64,000 nt of DNA from Nomia melanderi (lineage: Eukaryota > Arthropoda > Insecta > Hymenoptera > Halictidae). Positions 23,154 to 35,100 of this stretch are shown here, piece by piece. Every line of letters begins with the position of its first letter. Position 1 is the first letter of the stretch. The stretch is taken from NCBI RefSeq assembly GCF_051020985.1, contig NC_135001.1:18903896-18967895 (forward strand). Reading direction: 5' to 3'. The notes under the pieces are model-generated. The model was not told the DNA's origin, did not search any database, and saw only the letters and a list, made by a program, of their open reading frames with translations. The position numbers and the translations under genes were made by a program.

Positions 23154-25148
23154 GAGAATTAGGAAACAATATGGACAACACGTAAAAATACAACTTAATG
23201 CCACGAAGGCCAACGCACGACTCTCTATCACGCACAAAAATGTTCTTCTCCGCTGTCTCTAGCGATGGAAATATATTTCAAATGTACCGTAGCTTCGCGA
23301 AATGCTAAATAAATTTTCTAGCATCCTTTGACATAAATGAATTGAAGTTGCAGCATTTTAACGAATATAAAAGGAACATAAATGTTTGGATCGCATTTGC
23401 GTTCAACCGAATGTATCGGAATGGACCGCTGGCTTGATTAATAATGAAAAATAATGGCGCTTCGCGAAAGAGGCTGCCGAATTAAAATAAATTAACAATT
23501 CGGAACCGGTATATTTAACGGTATCGTGCTCATACCGGGACAGATGGGGGCTCCATAAAACTGCACGGTGCATTGGGCAGGAGAACGGTTTATAGGTACG
23601 TTTGATAGGTTTAATAACGAATCCGAAAGATATGCGGCTACAAATCCTTTCATTCGTTGCTGCGCCAATTACCGATAATGATTATAAATGGCCTCTCCTA
23701 ACAACGGAACTAATTTGCGCGTTAACGATGATAATCGAATATTAATTGTAATACGATATAAATAGAAGGCGCAGGCTGCCGCTACCGGTTCTCGATGCTG
23801 CAATCAGTTACAATGACTTTCATTCATGCTCATTACCTTGATAAATGTATCAGAAGTAAACGTGTATACTACTTCATTATTCCTTTCTCTGATGTCAAGA
23901 ATATCTACGTTATTTACTTTAATCATGTTGGATAATTGATTACTATGACCTTTATTCTTAGATTTACTAAAACTTCAGTCATTATTTCAGGGTTAATAAC
24001 ATCCAAGAAGTGTCTAATGATTATTAATTGAACCAGCAATGCATTACGATTAGAAGTACAAGAAAGTTATTACGCTGAATTTGCACGCAACACGAGAATA
24101 AACTGCAAGGTGCCGGAGAATTCGCTGTTAGTTACTTTTTCCCATATTTAATCGTGTCAACTTAGCTACGGGCGAACGAAAAATCGTGGGATTACCAGGT
24201 TCATTAAAATAACGGGAGACAAAGCGGTCTTTTTTCCTGCGATTAACTTCATAATGAAGACTGATGCCGGGACAAAACGATTTACACATTTTAATGCCGG
24301 TAGCTTTGGCACGCTAAACCTGGCTACCGTACGCGAACAAAAACCTTCGTCAATTCGATGGACAGCTTGACAGATATTGTGCTTTAGGCCGCTCCCATTC
24401 ACCGACATTCCGCGGTCTAATGAATAATTCTCTGGTTCTTCGATTTCCCAATACTTTGTCCCGTTAATGAGCACGAGATTACGAGTTTCATTCGCACGGT
24501 AGGCACCGGAAGATGCTTAATTACCGTCGAACCGAAAACACCGGGTATCAATGATTCCGTTTCGCGAGGAAGCTCGGGGAACTCGGCGAAGTTTCGCACC
24601 CGAGATCCGAGGGGCGTAATAACAATAACCGTAATGCGATTATTCCACGAGGAAGAGGAAAAACCGCGGGGCGAGCCGGGCAAAACGCGGGGAGCAGCTT
24701 CATCGATGTTTAAAGAATTCAAGCTCAACGCCAGTTCAAAGTTGTTCATGTAAAAACTAAAACGCGACCGGGGGAGCTCGGTTCACGGAAAGTTCACGAT
24801 CCGCAAACTTTGACACTTGCCCCACTAATTATTCAAACGAACTCGTCGGTGCTTTCACGGCCGATCAAATGGTTCGTTCCACCGGAGACGCGAACGCTGA
24901 CGACGGGACGCCATTTTCTTTCATTTCCAGTTGCGACGCGAACGTTGTGGAACACCATTTTCGTAATATTTCGGCCGAAAAACTTGAAAATATATAAATT
25001 AATATCTCCATTAAGTTCAAAATAATTTTGATAGGTAGTTCATTTTGTTAAACTTTGTACATTGTCAACTTTTAGAATATTAACTAATCATTTACTGGTA
25101 GTGATTGAATTGTCCATTAATGATTAATAATCAGTACCTAAGATTCTA
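23154..25148. other. no gene; possibly conserved non-coding DNA
   Basis: 23280-23800 and 24170-24960 are moderate-GC with many AATTAA/TTAATT words between CG-rich words and few open frames, the texture of constrained non-coding DNA in insects. This is an impression, not evidence of function. The 102- and 110-codon minus frames at 24166-24749 overlap and are unrecognised. No repeats. Confidence 0.4.
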
Positions 25149-25388
25149 TTAACACATTGCGTACCGGCTAATTTTCAGAAAATCGAATTGTGTGGACGGC
25201 AATTTTCACTGAGATCAACATATCACTATACACAGAAAAACTCAGATATCATATTGTTATGTACTATATTTTAAATAGATAGTCAATTCGAATTAAATTC
25301 TGTATTTTTTCCAATGCTGTGGTAATTAGCGAAGTTGCTAAGTGTCTCTATATCAAGCCTTCAACAGCAATACCAGTTGCAATAAGAA
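25149..25388 (+). mobile_element. TTAA MITE, family E copy 2
   Basis: It begins TTAACACATTGCGTACCGGC and matches 19655-19895 over at least 215 bp. The right end is unclear. TACCAGTTGCAATAA at about 25370 may be the worn inverse terminal repeat, and no TTAA is retained there. Non-coding. Confidence 0.7.
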
Positions 25389-25950
25389 GTGATAAATGTC
25401 ACGTATGTCCGCTGCTATTCCCAAACGCATAAATGCAGGTGCAAATTAGAGGAACTAGAACGTTCGGATGACTGGGAAGAAAGTAAGCCTGTACGCTGCG
25501 GTATAATCATCGTTCCCTCGCGGCTGGAGTCCTTGTCATGCTCGCAGTTCGGTCCAAGCGGTCCAACTTGAGACGATCGAGAGGCATAATGACAGAGAGC
25601 GGGAAAGTGGCGTTTCGAATGTGTGCGTCAGATTCGCGAACCTTGTCTGCAGATCCTGTTACCAACTCCTGAGTGTCGTTAGGGAGAGACTTCGCCGACG
25701 GAGCTCGTTTCGAGCCGTATCCTGCCGAAACCTGAGACGTATACAGTCTCGCAGCATGTACGCCAGCTTTATTTGGATTCATGCGAGATTAGACGAGCCG
25801 GATTGCGTGTTTCGTTCCCCTGTCCCTTTGGCTACGCTCCACGGATTAACCGCTTGCCTCGGGATCACTTCCAACGGACTTTCTACTTTTCTGAACATTT
25901 TTGAACGTGCTTTATTTTATTGTATTTCATTTGGAAGAAATTTTGTGTAT
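25389..25950. other. no feature seen
   Basis: GC-richer unique DNA with a 136-codon plus frame (25621-26031) that runs on into the following AT-rich transposon sequence. It is therefore not a real gene. Nothing else. Confidence 0.5.
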
Positions 25951-26128
25951 TTAACCCTTGAGTCAGGCTCGACATTCTATTTTATTGCAACCACTTCCTG
26001 TTTTAACAATTTTTTCTGTATTTATTTGTAGCATCACAATTGTACCATTTAAAGGTAACATTTCAATGACTCCCAAGTATTCTTGAATAAATAAATAGAG
26101 CGTCGTAATGCACTTCGACGCGTCGGGC
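25951..26128 (+). mobile_element. TTAA MITE, family H, internally deleted copy
   Basis: It starts TTAACCCTTGAGTCAGGCTCGAC and is nearly identical to 63762-63897 from CGACATTCT through TGAATAAATAAATAGAGCGTC. It then jumps directly to GCACTTCGACGCG, the equivalent of the right end at 63950-63962, omitting about 50 bp. The right TTAA is lost. A deletion derivative of the element at 63727. Confidence 0.75.
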
Positions 26129-28212
26129 GAAGATATTTAATAAAATTTGACGTAATATTCAAGAACTTGCCTTATTTCTTTATGTTATGAAAATAGAATA
26201 ATAATTTTCAATTGAGTTCTCAATATTCTGTTTTTATCAAAATAAAATTGTGAACATTTAGGAATACCGTATCAAAAATATATGCTGTAACGTAAAACAA
26301 GTTTTCAGTGCTTCAAAGCTTCTCTGATCATAGTTCTGTAAAGCGGAATCGCGCCAGTGCGTGTTTCGCTTTTACGCCTTCGGATTATCGCATATTAACA
26401 GAAACATTTGAAACAATACCGGTGTACCTCTCAATTCTATCAAATATTACCAAAGACATTAAAAAAATGGCAGATTATTTCCAAATACTACCAAATATTA
26501 CCAAACACGTTCGAAACAAGCGTAATTTCAAATATCACCGAACACTGGGAAAACCGTTCGAATCGACGTCAATCTATTCCCAAACACCATCGAACATCAA
26601 AATCATTATTTCACTTATGAAGCTGCTGGTCAATTATCAGGAGATCTCAGTTGCGGCAGTAAATTTATTCGGAGATCCTCGCGAAAACGTGGGAACACAT
26701 GCTAGTCACGGATCCGGGACGAGGCAGCCCGCGTGTGGATAGAAAGCGACAAAGTTTGGACGTCGGTAAGCACCGCGGTGAATACGAATTATCGAACTTC
26801 CATCCTGTCGGATCTCGGCGATCCGGCTAACGATAGAGTTCTCGGGAACGTTGCCATGTTCCCCTGTTGTTACACCGTTCCGCGCCGTCGTGAAACTGAA
26901 CGCCGCGATATATTCGATCATTATTTCTGGATACGCAATAGGGATCAGTGTTTCCGCGGAATTTCGCGCCATTTACGTTTCGATCATGGAGATCGGACGG
27001 AACTTTGGCTGATTAATGAACGAAAATCCCGCGGGTAACAGAACGTACCGCCTCGCCCGAATCGGCACTCTATGCTTTTCAATTAACATAGTCTGCTACG
27101 TATTAATCGCTGAACCGCTCGTTCTTCGCGGCAACGGAATATTCAGGGATTCGGCGTTCCTCGGCGCGATGAAAGATATCGTGCGGACTAATTCGAACGT
27201 TCCCAAAGTTTATACGCGAGGACACGATAAAATATTCGTTACGTGACTCTTCGACATTGGGATTTTTTTTAGAATACTCGCGACCCTGGGAATGTCTGCA
27301 AGAAATATAAAAAAAAGGGGTAACGTAAAATTTTTCTTATATGCCGTTCGTTTGCCAGAAGTTTTTCGAGGGTGCCTGTTAAGAAAGTAGTAAAAGAGTT
27401 TAAGGTCGAAGTTCAACCGTTACGGAACAAAGAGTGAAATATAAATTTTCTTAGCGAAATAAAGATGAATTTTTATCGGAAGTTTGATCGGTTGGAAGCA
27501 TCTCGAGGGGGCTACCGTTTCCATCGCGGGTAAAGGATCTTTATCCGGCATTTTTAATTTCACCGATTGCGCCCCGAGGAGTCGTAGAAGTTGACCCAAA
27601 GAAATCTAGCGACTCGCTGCCACTTCGCGGCGTGAATTATAAGTTTCTGGAGGAGCTGCAGATGGTAGAATTTTCCAGTCAACCGAGCGTTATAAAAGCA
27701 CTCGGGTTGCTCATCCGACGAAAACTTGACTATTCGAAAGCAGTTGCCGACTCGGAAACGACGTAACTCCGCGAATGCGAAGTTTTAATTGTAGTCTTAA
27801 CAACTTGTTACCTGGCCGGCAGCCCCGCTCCGCGAATGAACTTGCTCGGTGGATCGTAGTTGATCGCATGCGAGCGAAATTACAGCTGCCGTGCATTCTT
27901 GATGTTTTAAGAGTAATTTCAATAGATTCTCTATGTTCGGGGCTGCGTGACGGGCTTAGGAGACTACAGGGAACCACTTTGGGAATTGCACTGTTAAAAG
28001 ACAGCGGGATTTCTAGACTTGTACTTGTCGCTTCTGAAAAGGGGAAAAATATAGAACATTCCCATTAGCGAGAGGAATTAATAAATACTTCCTTAATTTC
28101 CTTGCTCTTCTTCAAATTACAAAACGCATCAAACTTCAACGGAACAGAGAGCCAATTGAAACTGTGGAGGTGAAATTCCAACGCCGTGTCGCCGCCGAGT
28201 GAAGCGTGCGTA
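26129..28212. other. no feature seen
   Basis: AT-rich to 26650 with loosely repeated CAAATATTACCAAA words (26440-26510). Then moderate-GC with overlapping frames, of which the largest are 144 codons at 26308-26742 and 101 codons at 26733-27038, with no identifiable domain. 27250-27480 is AT-rich. No RNA gene found. Confidence 0.45.
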
Positions 28213-28362
28213 CGGTCGGCGCCATCTTGCGACAAGATGGCGCTGACGTGTTTTGGAAAATCGAGTGCTTGGATCTGTGAGGTGTGAATACTCAGTTGTC
28301 TGCGTGTGTGATCGGTGTCATCCTGCGATTAGGCGATGCTAATATGTTTAGAAAATTGAGGG
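28213..28362. repeat. duplicated ATGGCGC palindrome, 96-bp period
   Basis: 28215-28247 is a 15-bp-arm palindrome with one mismatch (GTCGGCGCCATCTTG, CGA, CAAGATGGCGCTGAC). A diverged second copy starts 96 bp later (28308-28362), with GGTGTCATCCTGCGATTAGG and the same tail GTTTWGRAAAATYGAG, and there the palindrome is broken. CAAGATGGCG resembles the binding site of the YY1/Pleiohomeotic zinc-finger family, placed as a back-to-back pair. The binding role is inference. Confidence 0.55.
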
Positions 28363-28613
28363 ATTCAGTTTAGAAAACCTCGAGTGGTTGAAAGAATGCG
28401 AGGCAGAGCGTTTGGGCTGAGCGAATGGTCCATGAGAAAGCAGCGATGACGAGCGTGAACGTAACTGCGTGAATGTTGCCTATGGCCGCTAAGTCAGGGT
28501 GCAAGTGAGAGAGAATGTGGGTAAAAAATAAGAAACAATTATTGGGGATAAATGCTATATGTGGGGATAAATGTTCCGATTGTAAGAAAATATGCAACGT
28601 GCGTATTTTAAGG
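28363..28613. other. no feature seen
   Basis: Short moderate-GC stretch leading into the TG microsatellite. One 75-codon minus frame, unrecognised. Confidence 0.5.
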
Positions 28614-28639
28614 ATGTGTGTGTGTGTGTGTGCGTGTGT
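28614..28639. repeat. TG dinucleotide microsatellite
   Basis: About 26 bp of alternating TG with one CG interruption near the right end. Confidence 0.9.
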
Positions 28640-31096
28640 ATTTGAGGAGGGAAACTGCTCTGCGATGCTGCGTTTTTGAACGAAGACGGAAAAGAAGGAA
28701 AGGAAGGTGCAACGTCAGTTGATGATGAGCGTTTGTATCGAGACGAACTTTGTGCTGACGACGAAATAAATTATTATTGACCAAATAAATCCTTATACGA
28801 TGAATAAAGTACAACTATGCATACAGCCTTTCCATTTTGATCACCACCACAAAATTATTCCCATATTTCTCCAAAAATGAAGTTACTTCTATTTACAGCG
28901 TTACATTCACAACTTCGCAATGAATTAATCAATCAACTAATTGGTTTCTGTCCAGTAAGAGTCGAATGCATCATCTGTTCAAAAGTACAACGTAGATCTA
29001 CAGACGATTGTTCTCGAAGTTGAACGAAGTTCCATGTAATTTCCAGAAACGATTTCAATACTGTATTTCGCAAAGTAATGTTAGTGACGTTTTGCGCTCA
29101 CCGACACGCGTACTAAGTTTATCGTCGATTCAAAGTCTCTCGATTGCATCTCGACAGCTGGAACAATCTTTCCCGGGCGTTCTGAGTCAACGCTTTTCAG
29201 AACCGTAAGCCGATTGTTTACGGAATCTTCTGCACGCCCCGAAAGAAGCGTTATTGTCCGGACCGTCGGTTCGTCGAGTCTCGCGGAGATAATTAAAATT
29301 GCATTATCATCAATGCGCGCAGGCGTCAGCGAGCTGGTGACTACTTTATGGAAATTTTAATGCCGCGGCGGTTGAAAAGACGCCATTCGATGATATACGA
29401 GCGTCGCGAGGAATAATTTAAACCAACAATTCAATTTCCTCGAGTTGTGCAAGAAGCTTTCGAACTATCCGTCTTCATTAATTAATTATAAGCACCGGCT
29501 TCTTATTCGCAGTCACTAAGCTTCCGACTTTCCTCTTCTTTGCCTCCGTCGCGCTCACGCGTAGACACCTTCTCTCCGTTTTCCTTTCTTCCCCGGCGGT
29601 TTGCGGCCGCGGAACCGGCGAGAAAGCGGAATTAAGGCTTACGGGACACTTAAACTGCTCCGTATCGACACAATTTTGAACCGGGTAACAATGTCTGCGC
29701 AATTTTAACTGCACCGGAGCGGAAGCGGCTCCAACGGGGAACAATTAACTGGGAGACAAAGAATATTTCGTCGCACTCGCGACCCGCCGGCGGAATTTCG
29801 TGGGTATTGTAATTCGCTCGGCGGAAACCCCATTACGGAGAATGTTATTCGAGGTAATTAATTTCTCTTTAATCGGTAATTAGGATACGTGCGTCTGGAA
29901 CGTAAGTACCGTGGCAATTAGTTGGTTGCTAAATTTCCGGTGTACAGGCGTTATAGGAGAAACTCGAGGATTCGATATTTCCAATTATGTTTCCTTTTCA
30001 ATAAAGTCGAGCGGAATCGAGTGTTTCGAGTGATAGTTGGATGAACGAAACAATTCCAGTAATTATTTGGTAATTTAGATTTACCGGGTTCGTTGGAACC
30101 GAACGTTTCACGCGATTTCTGTAAAACACGTTTGATAGTATTCATTACGAACACGATCTTCAGATTCCACCTGAGACCAAGATGTTGTAAACCCAGTCGA
30201 GACTATAAAGTTCAAAGCTTGTTTTATAAGTGTAACCCAGCTTCACCTTGAGTCGATCGATCAATTTTTTACACGCTTCTTACGAAGGTTTGCCCGAGTC
30301 TTAGGAGCGTATTAAAAATAAAATGAACATTCTGTTTTCTTTTCTTTATGCGCCGCTCGAGCACGCAAAGATGACGTGGTCATTGCGGCATGAAACAGAA
30401 GACTGCATAATAACGTAAATATTACGTTATTATCACATTATCGGTTACTTTGTAATGGTTATATAATAAAGCGGAAGCGTCGCTAAGCGTGTTACGCAGC
30501 GAACTCGCACAGATCTTCGTGGAACAATCAACCGAAGGACTAAATAAATCGCGGAAAGAGCAGCGGGAAGCGGACCAACGAAAAACACTGAAAATTTCAT
30601 GCATCGCGGAAACGCGTTTCCGTAACGTGTAACGCGTAAACACGATCGAAAGCAAAACGCCGAGTTTCCACGCGTAATGTTCCTCGGCCGAGGGAAAACG
30701 GAGGAACAGAAATATGAATAACAGATTCGATCCATCAAAAGTTCTGCTCGAAGGCCGCGCGCGGAAATAAAGCCTCCTTTCCGTTTTCGATGCATCATAA
30801 ATTCTCATTTACCTTCCGCCGCGTTGCTGACGCTACCATATACCTGATATTTCACGATATCTCATCCACTTTTCGTCGTTGATCGCTGCTCCTTCGAGAT
30901 TGATTCACACTAGTGATCAAGGGTACTGTACTGTTGTCGATGTAGAAGCATTAAGCAGAATTTAATTTAGCAGAAGCATTCACAGTTGGTAGTACGGTCA
31001 AGTGAAATTGAGATCTTGTTCTCTAGTTCGTCGTAGGGACGGTCTAGTGGCGAACAAATATTACGTTGCTGTTGATTAAATTCGGTCTGAACACCA
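28640..31096. other. no feature seen
   Basis: AT-rich around 28760-29080 and 29990-30340. CpG-rich around 29080-29850 and 30470-30800, with overlapping short frames on the minus strand (128 and 117 codons in two frames over the same DNA, 30422-30808), a sign of stop-poor non-coding DNA. No domain, repeat or RNA gene recognised. Confidence 0.45.
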
Positions 31097-31440
31097 ATTC
31101 AAATTTTCAAACTTCCCAAGTTCTACATTTTCAAATTTTCAAACATCCCAAGATCTACATTTTCAAACTTTCAAACTTCCCAAGTTCTAGGTTTTCTAAT
31201 CTTCAAATTTCCCAAGTTCTAGGTTTTCTAATTTTTAAACTTCACAAGTTCTACGTTTTCAAATTTTCAAACTTCCCAAGTTCTACGTTTTTTCAAATTT
31301 TCAAACATCCCAAGTTCTACGTTTTTTCAAATTTCCAAACACTCCCAAGTTCTACATTTCCAAATTTTCAAACTTCCCAAGTTCTACGTTTCCAAATCTC
31401 CAAATATTCAAACTTTCAGACATCGAAACATTGAAACATT
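31097..31440. repeat. 32-bp minisatellite, about ten copies
   Basis: Roughly ten imperfect units of the form CCCAAGTTCTACRTTTTCAA followed by ATTTTCAAACTT, varying by 1-3 bp in length. The plus strand is C/A/T-rich and almost lacks G. A 122-codon frame crosses it (repeating F-K-L-S-N-F-P-S-S), which is a by-product of the repeat, not a gene. Individual units show CATCCC, TTTCCC and CTTCAC variants, so copies can be told apart. Confidence 0.9.
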
Positions 31441-32569
31441 CAAATTAGCAAACTCTCAAACTTTCAAGTGATCACATATTAAATGCAAACTCCTCACCTA
31501 AAAATACCGCGATTCTCCATGCGAATGCCTCAGGATAATCCTCATTACAGACTGATCGTGACTAACCATACAGTCAACCGTTAGCGTGAATTACACTTGA
31601 GTCATCCCGCAGCATGCCGACTTGGATCTCGCCGGATATTCCGTCAAAAGAAACTTCGGTTTCAGCTTCCGTTTCGCAGTGACGCCAATATGTTTCGTCG
31701 TTTCCAAATTCGACGGTTAGAAAGAGGAACGCGGGGGAAAGAGACTAAGCGAGGATATCAGCGACAGCGGTTCCAAAAAAGGATCTCAAAGCAGGGAGGA
31801 CTGTTCCGAACTTGTCCAATATCTTGGATATGAAGCCGAGGTGGGGGGAAAACACGGATGGATGGAGTCGTTCCGCGGCGAAACTCGTGGCCCGATCTAA
31901 CCCGCCATTTTCGCGTCAGCCGTGTTCCCGAGACCTTGCCTGCCGAGGCAACTACGCCGGACCGAGGCACAAAGACGACGTGAACGCGTTCAAAACATCC
32001 CTTGTAACGATACTTCTTTCCACGGGCACTTTTTTACGAGATTACCTCCCTGCGGGTCTCCTTTAAATCTCTTTTTCTTGTAAGTTAACTTCGTTCGGGA
32101 AGTTTTTTAACGGTCCCCCGTGACGCTCACTTTTGCCCGCAAAGGTAAAGAAGGAAATGATAATTGTGCGGATTACTCGGCGCTTAACTTTCTCTCGATA
32201 TCGAATTGGAATCATTTGAATCTGCTTATCTGAACATTGATCGAATTATTGCGATATCGAATTATTGAAATATTTAATGATATTTAATATCAATCGCTTT
32301 CTGGAATACTTAATAAATTCTTTCTACTGTTTAGAGTAAAAACTGATGATTGATATTGAATATTATTAAATTAGGTTTAAACATATGATCAATTGTTTCT
32401 TCTATCGTATTGGATTAGTGGAGCTATTTAGTACTGTAACTAATTAATCAAGATGAGTTTAGTGATCGGAATCATTGTAGTCAAAAATTCGATTCATCGA
32501 TGAGTTCGGTTGTTTCAATAAGCACGTTCGTTCATTGACGAAAGCGTACCACTTAGACCGTAGATCCAC
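31441..32569. other. no feature seen
   Basis: 31600-32070 is CpG-rich with overlapping short frames on both strands. 32160-32560 is AT-rich with TATCGAATTATTG- and ATATTTAAT-type low-complexity words. No element ends found. Confidence 0.5.
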
Positions 32570-32895
32570 CAGAATCTAATCTAGCGTAATATAACATCAA
32601 CAGTTACCTTTGACCTGCCACTGGACCGTACATCAAATTGCATTCCCTAATTATGCACTCATGTCTGAACGCTGCAGATCTAACCTACGGCTAGACTAAA
32701 ATCTCTTCTCCATTGATATAGAATAATTAAGATCAGCGATTAATTTTGAACATGAATTATCGCATAATTGTATTAAGGTCCGAGTCTGACTAACTGTCGA
32801 TTTAATCTACTTGCAAAATACAGCGACTTATCTAACAAAAGCTTTTGATACATCACTCTCGACACTATATCGTGTTTTGTATTACTGAATAGTAC
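32570..32895 (+). repeat. old dispersed repeat, copy 1
   Basis: It aligns at low identity with 37745-38115 in the same orientation. Shared landmarks in order are AATCTAG, CAACARTTACCTTTG, CCGTA.CRTACAT.AAAT.GCAT, ATGTCTGAACRCTG, a GGCTARACTAAAATC-like block, ATAGAATAATT.AAGA, a CTGACYAAYTGTCG-like block, YTAACAAAAGC and TATCGTGT.TTGT.TTA.TGAATA. No frame survives in both. An ancient transposon or duplicated non-coding block. The class is unknown and no ends are defined. Confidence 0.6.
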
Positions 32896-34329
32896 CTGCC
32901 CCGCATTTTAGACGTTTTCTTCATTTAAAATGCAGAAGAACAATTGCCATATACAAGTAGAACATTCTACAACTATGACCTGCATGTTACAAATATAAAA
33001 ATTATAAATTACGCTCATAAACAATGTCCACCAGAAATTCAAAGGATCTTTAGAAGCTCAGTTAGAAAATTTCCAAATGAAATTTCACTCTTTTCATCTC
33101 AAGTTCAGCATTTATCTTGTGCATTCCTTATTAATAGTAAATACATCTTCAATATTAGACGACATCCATACAGATTTTTAAATAACCAAAAGATAACGTG
33201 TCCTATTGCTGCCTCCTTTCGCAACCAATTATCGTTAACATTCAAGCTCGACGAGACAACACCACGGTGCGATAAGTTTACCAAGTAACGCGCTGATAAT
33301 TACCGTCACTCGAACTTCATTGTAGTCACTCGTTAGCCGGCGAGATGTGACCAGAAAGGAAATTCAGTCGCGGCGGCGTGGGAAGCGGCTTCCACAGGAA
33401 ATTGTGCGGTTTCACGCCGTTGTCCCCGTTCTTTTCCCCCTTATTCGCGGCGACGTTGCTTAATTTCCTGTCTCGCGTCTCGGGCACGGGGATCATTACG
33501 ATTGAATATTTCCGTAACGGCCTCGGCCGGGCCGCGGGTACGAGGCCGAGCAATTTGTATGAAAATTTCGGCCGGGGGAACGAATTTGTTTTATCAGTTG
33601 CGAAACTGAAACGAGCTCCGAAAACGCGGCGGATCGCATCGCCGTTTCCCATCACGATCCGCGCCGCGATGCCTCTCGAAAATTTTCACTTAAAGCCCCG
33701 ACTAATTCCCGGCCGGAAGTTAACGGCCCCGGATACGAGGTTCGCGAGCGATGCGTCTGAAAAGTCGAGCGGAAAATATCCAGTCCGAAGGAAACAGCCG
33801 GATTAACGCGGTCGTTCCGCAGCGGCGATTGTTTCTGCCGAGGGCAATTGCGTTGGGTATGATTATTGAAATTAATCCCGGACGATCGTCGATTAATTAT
33901 TTATCAGCGGCAAACAAGCGAGGGAAATGTCGGGGCATATTTATGAACATTCACCGACGGAGTTTAAACAGCTAATATCGCCTGCGTGAAGCGAGACGTG
34001 AAGTTAAAGTGATCGACGTCCAGACTGAACGTGGCAATGCGTTCGTGCGTTAACACGGTTGATAAAACCTACTTTCCAAAGTCGAATCCCAATTCTTCAT
34101 TGATCTTTCTGTTTCTTTCTACTGAATTTTCAACTGTAGTTCCGAAGGCGGCAATCTACTCTCCGAAGTGCTATTACAGTTTCCAAAGCGATACGTAGTT
34201 TCCAAAGTGATACCGAAGTTGCCAACGCGACATTGTAGTCGCCGAGTACATTCATCAAAGTGACTGGCTCAATCCTTGCTAAGCGTCAAAATTGACTCTT
34301 AAACGTACTAAAATCAATTTTCCAGGCTA
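32896..34329. other. no feature seen
   Basis: AT-rich to 33300. CpG-rich at 33350-33980, with overlapping plus frames of 142 and 74 codons and an opposing 109-codon frame, none recognisable. 34140-34260 has loosely repeated words of the form TTTCCAAAGTGATAC and TTTCCAAAGCGATAC (34181-34216). No element ends. Confidence 0.45.
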
Positions 34330-35100
34330 CAGGCTGAAACGAATCCTGCCGCGCTCCCAGGCGGCAGAACTTAGGACGTCAAACGGCGGGTAGCAGAAAA
34401 GGCTGTACAAGGGACAGGGATCGGAGGAAATGCAACACTTTCTCCGAGATGAAGCCTAACGGGCGTCTGAATGGGCCGAGTAGGTCTTCAATGGCAAATA
34501 TTATGTTAAATCTCCCGTAAATGGGACAATGCCGGCTGCTCTCTATTATCAGGGGCTTAAACGTGGGTATAAGGTATCATATTGAAGCCACATTGTTATA
34601 CCGGGAGCCAGTCGGCCCGCCCGTAAAAGGGACGTCGCGGCCCTATGGGAAATACATGGATCCCCGATGGCTTGGCGTTCACCCCGATGAAAAATTTATC
34701 CAAGGTCCAGTAATTTCGCGGAGTTCCTCCCCGAGCCGTGGTGGAAGATGGAATTGACGGCTGAGCCGGGTCGCCGTTCAATGGACGCGTCCCGTTTACG
34801 ACGGGCGCGCGTGCGGCTCCGTGTTTCCTCGACGTCGTCCCCCGTCACTCCTATTCTCGTGTACCCCTTTGTGCGCTTAATTCGTGACCCATTGTAACTG
34901 TCGCCGCCATCAAGTGAAAAATGCGCAAAAAAGTTTTTGTTGCGCGGAAAGCCCCGCTCTCCGAGGAAATGTGCAGAGTTTTTACTCCGACGTAAATCCC
35001 GTCCTGTGCCTCGGCGGAGGGAACACGAGAATACGCGATTTAATTTAGCGGAAAGAGTTTGATACGTATTGTGAAAGTAAATTAAATTATCGGTTAATGA
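34330..35100. other. GC-rich block, possibly constrained non-coding
   Basis: Unique, non-repetitive sequence with few open frames and no low-complexity tracts, unlike the surrounding DNA. Candidate conserved non-coding sequence on texture alone. No site or RNA is identifiable. Confidence 0.35.

Noticed and set aside
31066..31434. 122-codon frame
   Set aside because: It is the translation of the 32-bp minisatellite.
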